From Mycolicibacterium thermoresistibile (GTDB taxonomy: Bacteria > Actinomycetota > Actinomycetes > Mycobacteriales > Mycobacteriaceae): a stretch of 64,000 nt of DNA. Every line of letters starts with the position of its first letter. Positions within the stretch are counted from its first letter, which is position 1. The notes under the pieces are model-generated. The model worked only from the letters and a program-made list of their open reading frames with translations. It ran no database searches and was not told the DNA's origin. Shown here in pieces: positions 1 to 8,391 of the stretch. Position numbers and translations under genes: made by a program. The stretch covers positions 4,774,001 to 4,838,000 of the forward strand of contig NZ_LT906483.1 of assembly GCF_900187065.1 (NCBI RefSeq), in the 5' to 3' direction.

Positions 1-439
1 GGCCGCGGCGCTGCGGAAGCATCAGCGGCGCCGCGTACACCGTGGCGACGTAGCTGCTGCGCAGGCCGACATGGAGGGTGTCGATGACGTTGATCGGCTC
101 CTCCCAGAATTTGGTCCGACCCATCATCTCGTCTCGGATGATGGCGGCGTTGTTGACCAGAATGTCGATTCGGCCGTGCTCGCGGCCTATCCGTTCGAAC
201 AACGCCCGCACCTGGTCGTCGTCGCCGTGGTCGACCCGCACGGCGATCCCGGTACCCCCGGCCGCCGTCACCCGGTCGGCGGTGTCGTCGATGGTGCCCG
301 TCGCCCCGCCGGCGCCGGACCGCTGGGTTCGGCCGGTGACATAGACCGTGCACCCATGGCTGCCCAACGCATGCGCGATTCCCGCACCGGCGCCACGGCT
401 GGCCCCGGTCACCACCACGACCGGACTGTTCTCGGACAT
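1..439 (-). CDS. SDR family oxidoreductase, 3' end outside window
   Basis: The N-terminal ~146 residues of a short-chain dehydrogenase/reductase are visible; the C-terminus lies left of the window. The ATG at 439 is preceded by AGGGAGAAC. The protein opens with a Rossmann fold (VVVVTGASRGAGAG, the TGxxxGxG motif) and has NNAA in the position of the NNAG motif. The catalytic Ser/Tyr/Lys are not in view, so cofactor and substrate cannot be assigned. It starts 22 bases after the stop of the next SDR on the same strand, and that SDR follows a GMC oxidoreductase, so the three probably form one operon for alcohol or sterol-like substrates (inference). Confidence 0.85.
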   Translation of the reverse strand, partial: MSENSPVVVVTGASRGAGAGIAHALGSHGCTVYVTGRTQRSGAGGATGTIDDTADRVTAAGGTGIAVRVDHGDDDQVRALFERIGREHGRIDILVNNAAIIRDEMMGRTKFWEEPINVIDTLHVGLRSSYVATVYAAPLMLPQRRG

Positions 440-461
440 GTTCTCCCTTCTGCGGCGACGG

Positions 462-1205
462 TCAGCGGATGGCGCCGCCGTTGACCCCGATCACCTGTCC
501 GGTGAGGTATCCGGCGGCATCCGAACAGAGAAAGGAACACACGGCGGCGACGTCCTCGGCGACCCCGAGCCGACCCATGGGGATGGCCCGGGTGAGGTAT
601 TCGGCGGGCGGGAGTGTGCCCCGCCGCTGCTGTTCGCGCAGCATGGGTGAGTCGATGACGAACGGCGGAACGGTGTTCGCGGTGATGCCCTTGGCCGCGT
701 AGTCCAGTGCCACGGTCTTCGTCAACGCGATCACGCCGCCTTTGGTGGCGGCGTAGTGGCCCTGCCGGTGGGCGCCCTGTTGGCCGGCCGCCGAGGATAT
801 GGTCACGATACGGCCCCACCCGTCGGCCACCATGTCGGTGAGGGCGGCCTGCACGCACAGGAACGTTCCGGTGAGATTCACCGCGAGATAGCGGTTCCAT
901 TCGTCGAGGGTGATCTCGTCGAATCGGGTGAATCCCGCGATGGCGGCGCTCGTCACCAGGATGTGCACGGGCCCGAGCGATCCCCGTATCGCGGCGAAGG
1001 CGTCGTGAACCGCATCCTGATCGGCGACATCGGCGCCGACGGCAACCGCATCGCCACCGTGGGCCCGCAGCTCGGCGGCCGTCTGCTCGGCGGCCGCATG
1101 ATCGATGTCCAACACCGCGACCCGGTGCCCGTCGTCGCCGAGCCGGGCTGCGATCGCCCGCCCCAGCCCCGAAGCCCCTCCGGTCACAACCGCCACTCGG
1201 CTCAC
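462..1205 (-). CDS. SDR family NAD(P)-dependent oxidoreductase (3-oxoacyl reductase-like)
   Basis: A 247-residue classical SDR. The GTG at 1205 is chosen because GGAGGTGGC precedes it and the TGGASGLG nucleotide-binding motif begins eight residues in; the frame stays open further upstream but there overlaps the GMC gene in another frame. The SS..Y..AATKGG region supplies the Ser-Tyr-Lys catalytic set. TSAA replaces the usual NNAG stretch, a mild deviation. The C-terminus (GQVIGVNGG) is typical of FabG-like proteins. It follows the GMC oxidoreductase stop at 1237 by 31 bases, so an oxidation cascade is plausible, but the substrate is unknown. Confidence 0.9.
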   Translation of the reverse strand: MSRVAVVTGGASGLGRAIAARLGDDGHRVAVLDIDHAAAEQTAAELRAHGGDAVAVGADVADQDAVHDAFAAIRGSLGPVHILVTSAAIAGFTRFDEITLDEWNRYLAVNLTGTFLCVQAALTDMVADGWGRIVTISSAAGQQGAHRQGHYAATKGGVIALTKTVALDYAAKGITANTVPPFVIDSPMLREQQRRGTLPPAEYLTRAIPMGRLGVAEDVAAVCSFLCSDAAGYLTGQVIGVNGGAIR

Positions 1206-1236
1206 CACGCCACCTCCGCCGCGCAGGCAGTCATCG

Positions 1237-2841
1237 TCACAGGTCCTGCCGGATGAGGTCGGCTGCCCGCCAGGCGACCGCCATGATCGGACCGTTGAGA
1301 TTGCCGGCAACCATGACCGGCAGGACCGAACAGTCGACGACCCGCAGTCCATCCACCCCACGCACCCGCAGTTGCGGGTCGACGACGTCGTCGTCGCTGG
1401 GCCCCATCGCGCAGGTGCCGATCGCGTGGTAGCCGCAGTAACCGCCGTCGAGTGCGGCGTCGACGAGTTCGTCGTCGCTGCGGATGTGCGGGCCCGGAAA
1501 GGTCTCGTGGCTGATGCGTTCGGCGATCGGTGACTGCTCGAACACGCTGCGCATCCTCCGCAGCAGGTTCGCCGTGGTCTCGCGGTCGGCGTCGCTGCCG
1601 AGGTAGTTCGGATCGATACGCAACGGTGCGGCCGGATCGACCGCGGTGATCTCGACCGTGCCCTCCGAGGTGGGGCGTAGCGCCATGCCCAGAGCCGAGA
1701 CACCCGCCTGCCGTGGGATGACGACCGGTTCACCGCTCTGGTTGTACGGGGGAATGGTCCACGGGCCGAGCATGATCTGACCGTCCGGCCGGTCCAGGCC
1801 CGGTTGCGTCTTGACGAACCCGACGACGTCGAAAGACGGTGCGGCGAGGGGGCCTTTCCGGGTCGCCAGATACTTCGCGCCGGTCAGTGCCTGGCCGGTG
1901 CCGGTGGCCAGCAGGCGGTTGTAGCCCAGATCCTCCCGCAGATCGAACCGCAAGGTCGCACAACGGTGTTCGCGCATCCTCCGGCCGACGTTAGCCCGGT
2001 CGAGGTAGACCGGCACGCCGGCCGCGTCGAGCACCTCACGCGGGCCGATTCCGGACAATTGCAACAGCTTCGGGGTGTTGAGGCTGCCCATCGCGATGAT
2101 CACCTCGCGGGTGGCGTAGACCTTTCCTGTTCTGCCCCGGCTCGCGATTTCCAGTCCGACGGCCCGCCCGCCGGCGAGCAGGATGCGTTGCGCGACCGCG
2201 CGGGTGCGCACGCTGAGATTGGCCCGGCGCAGTGCGGGTTTGAGGAATGCCCGGGCGGCGCTGACCCGGCGGCCGTTCTTGATCGTGGCGGTGGCGTAGC
2301 CGATCCGTTCGTCGTCGGACTCGTTGATGTCCTCGACCCGGTGCAGCCCGGCCACGGTGCCGGCGTCGATCATCTCGTCGCACAGCGGGTCGGCATCGCG
2401 GGGCACCGAGATGTGCAGCGGTCCGCCGGCGCCGCGGGTCGGTGACGGCCCGAACTCGTTGTCCTCGAACTGCTTGAAGATGGGCAGGATATCGTCCCAG
2501 CCCCAGCCCTTGTTGCCGAGCTGCTCCAGGCCGTCGTAGTCCGCGCGGTTGCCGCGGTTGTAGATCATGCCGTTGACCGAACTCGAGCCACCGAGCACCT
2601 TGCCGCGCATCCACTGCTCGGTGTGCCGGCCGGGGCCGAACGGCGTGGTCTCGTAGTGCCACATGTGCCGCTCGCTGTCGAACAGCTTGCCGGATCCCTT
2701 CGGGATGGAGAACAACGGATTACGGTCGAATCCGCCGGCCTCGATCAGCAGCACACTGACCTTCGGATCGGCCGAGAGACGGTTGGCGAGCACACATCCG
2801 GCCGATCCGGAGCCCGCGATGATGTAGTCGTAGCTACTCAT
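1237..2841 (-). CDS. GMC family FAD-dependent oxidoreductase (choline dehydrogenase-like)
   Basis: A 534-residue flavoprotein oxidising alcohols. The N-terminus carries the FAD-binding GSGSAGCVLANRL motif, followed by the GMC signature around GKVLGGSSSVNGMIYNRGN (residues ~80-100). The C-terminus has the conserved GYCGYHAIGTCAMG catalytic segment with the active-site His, then GLRVVDCSVLP and NLNGPIMAVAWRAADLI, all usual for GMC oxidoreductases. Length is normal. It is the first gene of a leftward group with two SDRs. The precise alcohol substrate cannot be read from sequence; choline is only the family default. Confidence 0.9.
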   Translation of the reverse strand: MSSYDYIIAGSGSAGCVLANRLSADPKVSVLLIEAGGFDRNPLFSIPKGSGKLFDSERHMWHYETTPFGPGRHTEQWMRGKVLGGSSSVNGMIYNRGNRADYDGLEQLGNKGWGWDDILPIFKQFEDNEFGPSPTRGAGGPLHISVPRDADPLCDEMIDAGTVAGLHRVEDINESDDERIGYATATIKNGRRVSAARAFLKPALRRANLSVRTRAVAQRILLAGGRAVGLEIASRGRTGKVYATREVIIAMGSLNTPKLLQLSGIGPREVLDAAGVPVYLDRANVGRRMREHRCATLRFDLREDLGYNRLLATGTGQALTGAKYLATRKGPLAAPSFDVVGFVKTQPGLDRPDGQIMLGPWTIPPYNQSGEPVVIPRQAGVSALGMALRPTSEGTVEITAVDPAAPLRIDPNYLGSDADRETTANLLRRMRSVFEQSPIAERISHETFPGPHIRSDDELVDAALDGGYCGYHAIGTCAMGPSDDDVVDPQLRVRGVDGLRVVDCSVLPVMVAGNLNGPIMAVAWRAADLIRQDL

Positions 2842-2894
2842 GCGCGCAGCCTATACGGATGTACAGCGTTTGAGCCCGTGTTGCGTCGAATTCG

Positions 2895-4052
2895 TCAGCC
2901 GGCCGCCCGCAGAGTGAGCACGGAGATATCCGGCGGGGCGCCGACGCGCGCCGGCGGCCCCCAGAACCCCGCGCCGCGGGAGACGTAGAGCTGGGTGTCT
3001 CCGACAGCGGCCAGTCCGGCCAGGGTCGGCTGCACCGCCCGCACCGCGAGATGGAACGGCCAGACCTGACCGCCGTGGGTGTGGCCGGACAGCTGCAGGT
3101 CCACCCCGCGGGCGGCGGCCTCGGTGATCAGATCCGGCTGGTGGGCCAACAGCACCGTCGGCAACGCCGGATCCGTGCCCGACAGCGCCCGGTCGAAGTC
3201 CGGCGGATCACCTCTGCGCGCACCGGCGACATCGGTGACCCCGGCGAGGGTGAACGCGGCCGGGCCGCGCCGGATGACGGTGTGGGCGTTGCGCAGCGTC
3301 CCCACTCCGAGCCGGTCGAGCTGCTCGATCCAGGCGTCGGTGTCGGTGAGGTAGTACTCGTGGTTGCCGGTAGCGAAGAAGGTTCCGTGGGCGGCCCGCA
3401 GCGCGTGCAGCGGTTCGGTGGCCGCGGCCAGCTCGTGCACCTCGCCGTCGACGAGATCGCCGACGATCACGATCAGGTCCGGTTCGGTGTCGTTGACCAG
3501 CCGCACGATCCGTTCGGTGAAGGAGCGACCCAACAGCGGACCCAGGTGCAGGTCCGACAGCATCGCGACGCGGAAACCGTCCATCGCCGGGTGCAGTCCG
3601 CGCAGCCGCACGGTCACGTCCAGCAGGTCCGGGTCACCCAGCGCCCGGGACGCACCGGCTCCGACCACCCCGGCCGCCGCCACTCCGGCGAGCGCCGCCG
3701 CACCGCGCGCGAGAAACAACCGCCGATCGATCACCGGTGAGTGCTCCGGTGTCGGCTCCCGGCGCGGTCGGCGGCGCAGCACCACGCGGAGGGGTTCGAG
3801 AACCAGCAGGATCAGCAGCAGATATCCGGCCACCGCGAACCACAGATAGCCCGGCCACGCCAGCCAGCGGGTGGCGGTCACCCCGATCATCCGGGGCAGC
3901 AGCAGGGCCGCGATCAGCACCACGAACAGCGCGCCCAGCACGCCGGTGAGCAGCCACCGTGTCCGCCCGGCGACCGTGGTGTCCTTGACCAGCCGTTTCC
4001 ACAGGTAGAGGTGGATCAGCGCGAGGATCGCGGTGAGAACGAGAATGAACAT
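2895..4052 (-). CDS. Membrane-anchored metallophosphoesterase, YkuE-like, with internal Tat-like motif
   Basis: A 385-residue protein with three predicted membrane segments (about residues 2-18, 34-52, 66-88). A twin-arginine-like stretch (DRRLFLARG, ~109-117) and a fourth hydrophobic segment follow. The calcineurin-type phosphoesterase domain has all metal-binding motifs: SDLHLG, GDLVDG, GNHEYY and SGHTHGGQ. The start at 4052 gives the natural hydrophobic N-terminus; the frame is open further upstream, but that sequence is arginine-rich and antisense to the next gene. YkuE of Bacillus is a known Tat substrate of this family. The catalytic domain probably faces the cell-wall side and cleaves a phosphodiester or UDP-type substrate (inference). 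Confidence 0.88.
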   Translation of the reverse strand: MFILVLTAILALIHLYLWKRLVKDTTVAGRTRWLLTGVLGALFVVLIAALLLPRMIGVTATRWLAWPGYLWFAVAGYLLLILLVLEPLRVVLRRRPRREPTPEHSPVIDRRLFLARGAAALAGVAAAGVVGAGASRALGDPDLLDVTVRLRGLHPAMDGFRVAMLSDLHLGPLLGRSFTERIVRLVNDTEPDLIVIVGDLVDGEVHELAAATEPLHALRAAHGTFFATGNHEYYLTDTDAWIEQLDRLGVGTLRNAHTVIRRGPAAFTLAGVTDVAGARRGDPPDFDRALSGTDPALPTVLLAHQPDLITEAAARGVDLQLSGHTHGGQVWPFHLAVRAVQPTLAGLAAVGDTQLYVSRGAGFWGPPARVGAPPDISVLTLRAAG

Positions 4053-4120
4053 TGCCGTCCTTTGCCGGTGCCACCGCGACCCTATGCGGCCGTCCCGGCC
4101 GGCCGCCCGACCGGGTCGGG

Positions 4121-4591
4121 TCAGCCGAACTGGCCGGGCTGATAGTCGCCCGCCGGCTGCCCGACGATGACGTTGCCCCGGTTGAAGGCGTTGATCAGCA
4201 CGATCAGACCGACCAGCGCCGCGAGTTGCTCCTCGTCGTGGTGCTTGGCGGCGCGGGCCCACGCGTCGTCGGTCACACCGCCGCCGTCGGCGAGCCGGGT
4301 GCCCTGCTCGGCGAGTTCCAGCGCCGCGCGTTCGGCCTCGGTGAACACCGTCGCCTCCCGCCATGCCGCGACCAGGTGCAGCCGGGTCGCGGTCTCGCCG
4401 GCGTGGGCGGCGTCCTTGGTGTGCATGTCGAGGCAGAACGCGCAGCCGTTGATCTGGCTGGCCCGGATCTTCACCAGTTCCCGGGTCGCGGCCGGGAGGC
4501 TGGAGCCGTCGATGACGGCGTTGGCCGCGACCAGGTGCTTGAGGAACTTCGCCCCGAGTGGGTTGTCCAGCAGGTTGATGCGAGCGTCCAT
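4121..4591 (-). CDS. Carboxymuconolactone decarboxylase / AhpD-like family protein
   Basis: A 156-residue all-helical AhpD-fold protein with the redox motif CAFCLDMH (CxxCxxxH), the family signature for alkylhydroperoxidase-type thiol chemistry. The ATG at 4591 is selected because GGAGGTCACC sits directly upstream; an in-frame ATG at 4633 would run through a strong inverted repeat (4601-4646). These proteins usually act as cytoplasmic peroxidase or disulfide-reducing partners; the physiological substrate is not evident. It stands alone between the metallophosphoesterase and the P450. Confidence 0.88.
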   Translation of the reverse strand: MDARINLLDNPLGAKFLKHLVAANAVIDGSSLPAATRELVKIRASQINGCAFCLDMHTKDAAHAGETATRLHLVAAWREATVFTEAERAALELAEQGTRLADGGGVTDDAWARAAKHHDEEQLAALVGLIVLINAFNRGNVIVGQPAGDYQPGQFG

Positions 4592-4600
4592 GGTGACCTC

Positions 4601-4646
4601 CGGTGTCTGTGGGACCGCCGAATTGCGGTCCACCCTTCAGACACCG
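4601..4646 (-). promoter_or_regulatory. Long inverted repeat upstream of the AhpD-like gene
   Basis: CGGTGTCTG at 4601-4609 pairs with CAGACACCG near 4638-4646, and inner arms GGGACCGC / GCGGTCC extend the stem with a four-base bulge. It lies immediately 5' of the Shine-Dalgarno sequence of the AhpD-like gene, so it could be an operator or a 5'-UTR hairpin. The regulator is unknown. Confidence 0.45.
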
Positions 4647-4688
4647 GAGCGCACCCGGATGTGACAGGTCCTGCCGAATCCGTCGGAT

Positions 4689-5942
4689 CTATGCGCCGAG
4701 CTTGCTGCCCGGGGTGAAGGTGATCGGCATCTTCGAGTAGCCGTAGACCCAGTGCGTGGGCACGAGTTCCGGGGTGCCGGCCAGTCGGATGTCCCTCATC
4801 CGGGACAGCACCTCTTCGAAGACGATGCGCAGCTCCAGGCGAGCCAGGCTCGCGCCCAGGCAGATGTGCCGGCCGCCGCCGCCGAACGCCATGTGGTTCG
4901 GTTTCTCCCGGTGGATGTCGAATGTGTCGGCGTTCTCGAAGACGGCCTCATCCCGTGATCCGCTGCCGTACCACAGGACCAGCTTGTCGCCTTCGGCGAT
5001 CCGCTGGCCGCCCACTTCCACATCCCGGGTCGCGGTGCGCGCGAACCACTGCACCACCGACGTCCAGCGCAGGATCTCCTCGATCGCGGTGGGGATCAGC
5101 GCCGGGTTGTCGCGGAGCTCCTGCATCGCCTGGGGATGGTCGATCAGGGCGCGCAGACCGGTGGAGATGGTGTTTCGGGTGGTGTCGTTGCCGGCGAAGG
5201 CCAGCAGTCCGAACACCGCCACGATCTCCATGTCGTTGAGCTTCTCGCCGTCGACCTCGGCGTTGCGCAACCGCATCACCAGCGAGTCCTCGACGGCCGC
5301 CTTCGTCTGCTGCTCGATCTGCGCGGCCAGATAGCCGCTCATCTCCTCGAACACGTCGACGGCGCCCAGCGGGCCGGGCACCCGTTGCGCCTGCTCGAGC
5401 CGTTCGGTCCAGTCGGAGAAGACGCCGGCGTCCTGCTGCGGTACACCCATCATCTCCAGCAGCACACCGAGCGGGACCGGGACCGCGAAATCCTCGACGA
5501 AGTCGCACGACCCCTTCTCGATGAAGTTGTCAATGGTGCGGTTGACCCGGGCGCGGATGTCATCCTCCATCTTCGCCACCGCCAGCGGGGTGAAGACCTT
5601 GGACACGATCCTGCGGTAGCGGGTGTGCTGGGGCGGGTCCATCACCAGCATCATCGAGCGCATCAACTCCAGCGGCACCTGCTGATCCGGATGCAGGTAC
5701 ACACCGCCGCGGGCGCTGGAAAACGTCTCCGTGTCGTGGCTGATGCGATGGATGTCGGCATGGCGGAACACCGACCAGTACCCGATGCCGTCGGGCCGCT
5801 CATACCAGTACACGGGCGCTTCGGTGCGCATCCGCTTGAACAGCCCGTGTGGAGGACCGTCGGCCCGCCACCGGAGATCCAACATGTCCATATCAAGGCC
5901 TACGGTCACCTCGGGGGCGGCTTGATTCCATTCGGGAAGCAT
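4689..5942 (-). CDS. Cytochrome P450
   Basis: A 417-residue heme monooxygenase of normal bacterial length. The I-helix motif AGNDTT, the K-helix ExxR (EEILR) and the heme loop FGGGGRHICLG with the axial Cys at about residue 361 are all present. The start at 5942 (MLPEWNQAAP) fits family N-termini; the frame stays open upstream but that part is antisense to helR and not protein-like. It diverges from helR, sharing a 186-base intergenic region that contains a rifamycin-associated element and other repeats, so co-regulation is possible. CYP subfamily and substrate are not assigned. Confidence 0.92.
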   Translation of the reverse strand: MLPEWNQAAPEVTVGLDMDMLDLRWRADGPPHGLFKRMRTEAPVYWYERPDGIGYWSVFRHADIHRISHDTETFSSARGGVYLHPDQQVPLELMRSMMLVMDPPQHTRYRRIVSKVFTPLAVAKMEDDIRARVNRTIDNFIEKGSCDFVEDFAVPVPLGVLLEMMGVPQQDAGVFSDWTERLEQAQRVPGPLGAVDVFEEMSGYLAAQIEQQTKAAVEDSLVMRLRNAEVDGEKLNDMEIVAVFGLLAFAGNDTTRNTISTGLRALIDHPQAMQELRDNPALIPTAIEEILRWTSVVQWFARTATRDVEVGGQRIAEGDKLVLWYGSGSRDEAVFENADTFDIHREKPNHMAFGGGGRHICLGASLARLELRIVFEEVLSRMRDIRLAGTPELVPTHWVYGYSKMPITFTPGSKLGA

Positions 5943-5949
5943 CGAAACC

Positions 5950-6008
5950 GGCCGGAACAATCCGGCCCCACACAAACCGCAGCGCGGGTCTGAACCGCGG
6001 GTCTGAAC
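5950..6008. repeat. Inverted repeat and 13-bp direct repeat in the P450/helR intergenic region
   Basis: GGCCGG (5950-5955) and CCGGCC (5962-5967) form an inverted repeat with a six-base spacer next to the P450 start. CGCGGGTCTGAAC then occurs twice in perfect tandem (5983-5995 and 5996-6008). Both lie in the promoter region of the P450 gene and are candidate binding sites for an unknown regulator. Confidence 0.5.
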
Positions 6009-6064
6009 AGCGAAGACGAGAAACCGGACGGCAACGCTGCTACCTCCACCATAGCGCGGGTCGG

Positions 6065-6083
6065 CGGGCTTGCGGCAAGGCCG
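6065..6083 (+). promoter_or_regulatory. Rifamycin-associated element (RAE) upstream of helR
   Basis: An imperfect inverted repeat GGGCTTGCGGCAAGGCC lies at 6066-6082, followed by GGGGTGGTGGCGCACAATC. The same repeat plus shared flanks (TAGCGCG about 8 bases before, GGGTG.TG..GCACAATC after) occurs upstream of rox at 21489-21507. The 19-bp RAE is known as the shared promoter element of actinobacterial rifamycin-resistance genes, including helR and rox. Confidence 0.85.
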
Positions 6084-6128
6084 GGGTGGTGGCGCACAAT
6101 CGCTGTTCCTAGTGGTGACAGGGGGATC

Positions 6129-8387
6129 GTGGACACAGGGAGGCGTGTGACGGCGAACGAGAACACCGGGCGGGACGACCGGCAGGACGAGTTGCGGTCC
6201 GAGCTGGAATATGTGGCCGACCTCTACGCACGGCTGGACGCCGAACGCGCCGGCGCCCAGGAGCGGTACCGCGAGGCGCTGCGGGCTCCGGTCGATCTGC
6301 AGGACGGCGGGACGCTGGTGGACCGCGACGCCCGGGTACGTGCGCTGGCCCGCGAGATGCAGCGCCTCGACGTCGCCGACAGCGGGTTGTGTTTCGGCCG
6401 GCTCGACACCGAGTCGGGCGAGCGGCGTTACATCGGGCGGATCGGCATCTTCGACCGCGACAACGACCACGAGCCGCTGCTGCTGGACTGGCGGGCGCCG
6501 ATGGCGCGGCCGTTCTACACCGCCACCGCCGCCAACCCGGAAGGGATGCGGCGGCGCCGGCAGTTCCACAGCCGCGGCCGGCAGCTGACCGGGTTCACCG
6601 ACGAGATCCTGGGCCGTCCCGACGCCGGCGAGGATCTGACCGGGGACCCCGACGCCGCGTTGCTGGCGGCGATCAACGCGCCGCGCGGGCCGGGGATGCG
6701 CGACATCGTCGCCACCATCCAGGCGGAGCAGGACGCGGTCATCCGGCTGGATCATCCGGGGGTGCTGGTCATCGAGGGCGGACCGGGCACCGGCAAGACC
6801 GCGGTGGCGTTGCATCGGGTCGCCTATCTGCTCTACACCCGCCGGTCGCAGCTCTCCGGCAGCGGTGTGCTGGTGGTCGGTCCGAACCCGACCTTCCTGG
6901 ACCACATCGGCAGGGTGCTGCCGAATCTGGGTGAGTCCGACGTGGTGTTCATGACCCCGGGCGATCTGGTGCCGGGCCTGCGGGTGACCGCGCAGGACAG
7001 CGACGACGCCGCCCGGGTGAAGGGATCGCTGGAGATCCTCGACGTGCTGCGCGCCGCGGTCGCCGACCGGCAGCGATTGCCCGAGGAACCGCTGCCGATC
7101 GAGCTGTCCGATGTGACGGTCCGCATCGACGCCGAGACCGCGCAGTGGGCGCGGCAGGAGGCCCGCGACAGCGGGTTGCCGCACAACGAGGCCCGCGCGG
7201 TGTTCGCCGACGTCGTCACCTGGGTGCTCACCGAACGGGCCATCGCCCGGATCGGCAGGGGCTGGCTGACCCGCGACGACCGCGCGGCCTGGGAGGAGCT
7301 GCGGGCGGATCTGCTCGACGAGCTCGCCAACAACGCCGACTACGCGGCCGCGCTCGATCAGCTGTGGCCGATCCTCACCCCGCAGCAGCTGCTGGCCGAC
7401 CTGTACACCTCACCCGAGCGGCTGCGGGCGGTCGGCGCGGATCCGGCGCTGTACCGCGCCGACGGCGAGGCCTGGACGGTGTCGGACGTGCCGCTGCTCG
7501 ACGAGCTGATCGACCTGCTGGGTCCGGACAAGCCGGCCGACGACACGGCCGAGCGGGAACGGCAGAAGCAGGCCGAGTACGCCGCGGAGGTGCTGGAGAG
7601 TCTGGTCCGCCGCGAGGACCTGATGGACGACGAGGACCGGCTGCTGCCCACCGACATGCTCTTCGGCGAGGACCTGGCCGAGCGGTTCGCCGAGCGCGAC
7701 CACCGCGACCTGGCCGAGCGTGCCGCCGCGGACCGGGACTGGGTCTACGGCCACATCGTGGTGGACGAGGCGCAGGAGCTGTCCGAGATGGACTGGCGGG
7801 CGTTGATGCGGCGCTGCCCGAGCCGGTCCTTCACCGTGGTGGGTGACCTGTCTCAGCGGCGGTCGGCGGCCGGCACCACCTCGTGGGACAGCATGTTCGA
7901 GCGGTATGTGCCGGGCCGCTGGGTGTACCGCACACTGACGGTCAACTACCGCACCCCGGCGGAGATCATGGCCGTCGCCGCGGCATTGCTGGCCGAGTTC
8001 GCGCCGGGGGTGGCCCCACCGGAGTCGGTGCGCGCATCCGGGGTGCCGCCGTGGTCGCGGCGGGTCACCGCCGACGAGCTGCCGGCCGCCGTCGAGGAGT
8101 TCGTCCGCGCCGAAGCGGACCGGCCGGGCACCAGCGTGGTGATCGGCCCGCCGGATGTGCCGGGCGCGGTGGCGCCGTCGCAGACCAAGGGGTTGGAGTT
8201 CGACGCGGTGCTGGTGGTGGAGCCGGAACGGATCCTCGCCGACGGGCCGCGCGGCGCCGCCGAACTCTATGTGGCGCTCACCCGGGCCACCCAACGGCTC
8301 GGGGTGCTGCACATCGACCCGCTGCCGTCGGCGTTGAGCGGGCTCACGCCGCTGGAGGACCCGGCCGGGACCCCCGCGCCCGCCTGA
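6129..8387 (+). CDS. helR: HelR/HelD-type helicase-like RNA polymerase-dissociating protein
   Basis: A 752-residue UvrD-like superfamily 1 protein. The N-terminal ~60 residues are a charged helical arm (DELRSELEYVADLYARLDAE) like the HelD secondary-channel coiled coil. Walker A is EGGPGTGKTAVALHR near residue 218. A Walker B/DEAQ motif (VVDEAQELSEMDW), the QTKGLEFDAVLVVEPE motif and ALTRATQRL follow. HelR displaces rifamycin-bound RNA polymerase and confers tolerance in actinobacteria. The RAE just upstream supports HelR rather than a housekeeping HelD. The start is GTG 6129; an in-frame GTG at 6147 after AGGGAGG is equally plausible. Confidence 0.9.
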   Translation: MDTGRRVTANENTGRDDRQDELRSELEYVADLYARLDAERAGAQERYREALRAPVDLQDGGTLVDRDARVRALAREMQRLDVADSGLCFGRLDTESGERRYIGRIGIFDRDNDHEPLLLDWRAPMARPFYTATAANPEGMRRRRQFHSRGRQLTGFTDEILGRPDAGEDLTGDPDAALLAAINAPRGPGMRDIVATIQAEQDAVIRLDHPGVLVIEGGPGTGKTAVALHRVAYLLYTRRSQLSGSGVLVVGPNPTFLDHIGRVLPNLGESDVVFMTPGDLVPGLRVTAQDSDDAARVKGSLEILDVLRAAVADRQRLPEEPLPIELSDVTVRIDAETAQWARQEARDSGLPHNEARAVFADVVTWVLTERAIARIGRGWLTRDDRAAWEELRADLLDELANNADYAAALDQLWPILTPQQLLADLYTSPERLRAVGADPALYRADGEAWTVSDVPLLDELIDLLGPDKPADDTAERERQKQAEYAAEVLESLVRREDLMDDEDRLLPTDMLFGEDLAERFAERDHRDLAERAAADRDWVYGHIVVDEAQELSEMDWRALMRRCPSRSFTVVGDLSQRRSAAGTTSWDSMFERYVPGRWVYRTLTVNYRTPAEIMAVAAALLAEFAPGVAPPESVRASGVPPWSRRVTADELPAAVEEFVRAEADRPGTSVVIGPPDVPGAVAPSQTKGLEFDAVLVVEPERILADGPRGAAELYVALTRATQRLGVLHIDPLPSALSGLTPLEDPAGTPAPA

Positions 8388-8391
8388 CGGG

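Noticed and set aside
1206..1733. Upstream extension of the second SDR into the GMC oxidoreductase
   Set aside because: Arg/Ser-rich out-of-frame translation of the GMC gene. GTG 1205 has a strong ribosome-binding site and gives the normal SDR length.
5943..7184. A long N-terminal extension of the P450 frame running antisense through helR
   Set aside because: The extension has no P450 similarity and overlaps a gene with complete helicase motifs. The P450 is full length from 5942.
6129..8387. DNA-repair UvrD helicase
   Set aside because: The N-terminal charged arm, the length and the upstream RAE fit HelD/HelR. UvrD-specific accessory domains are not apparent.
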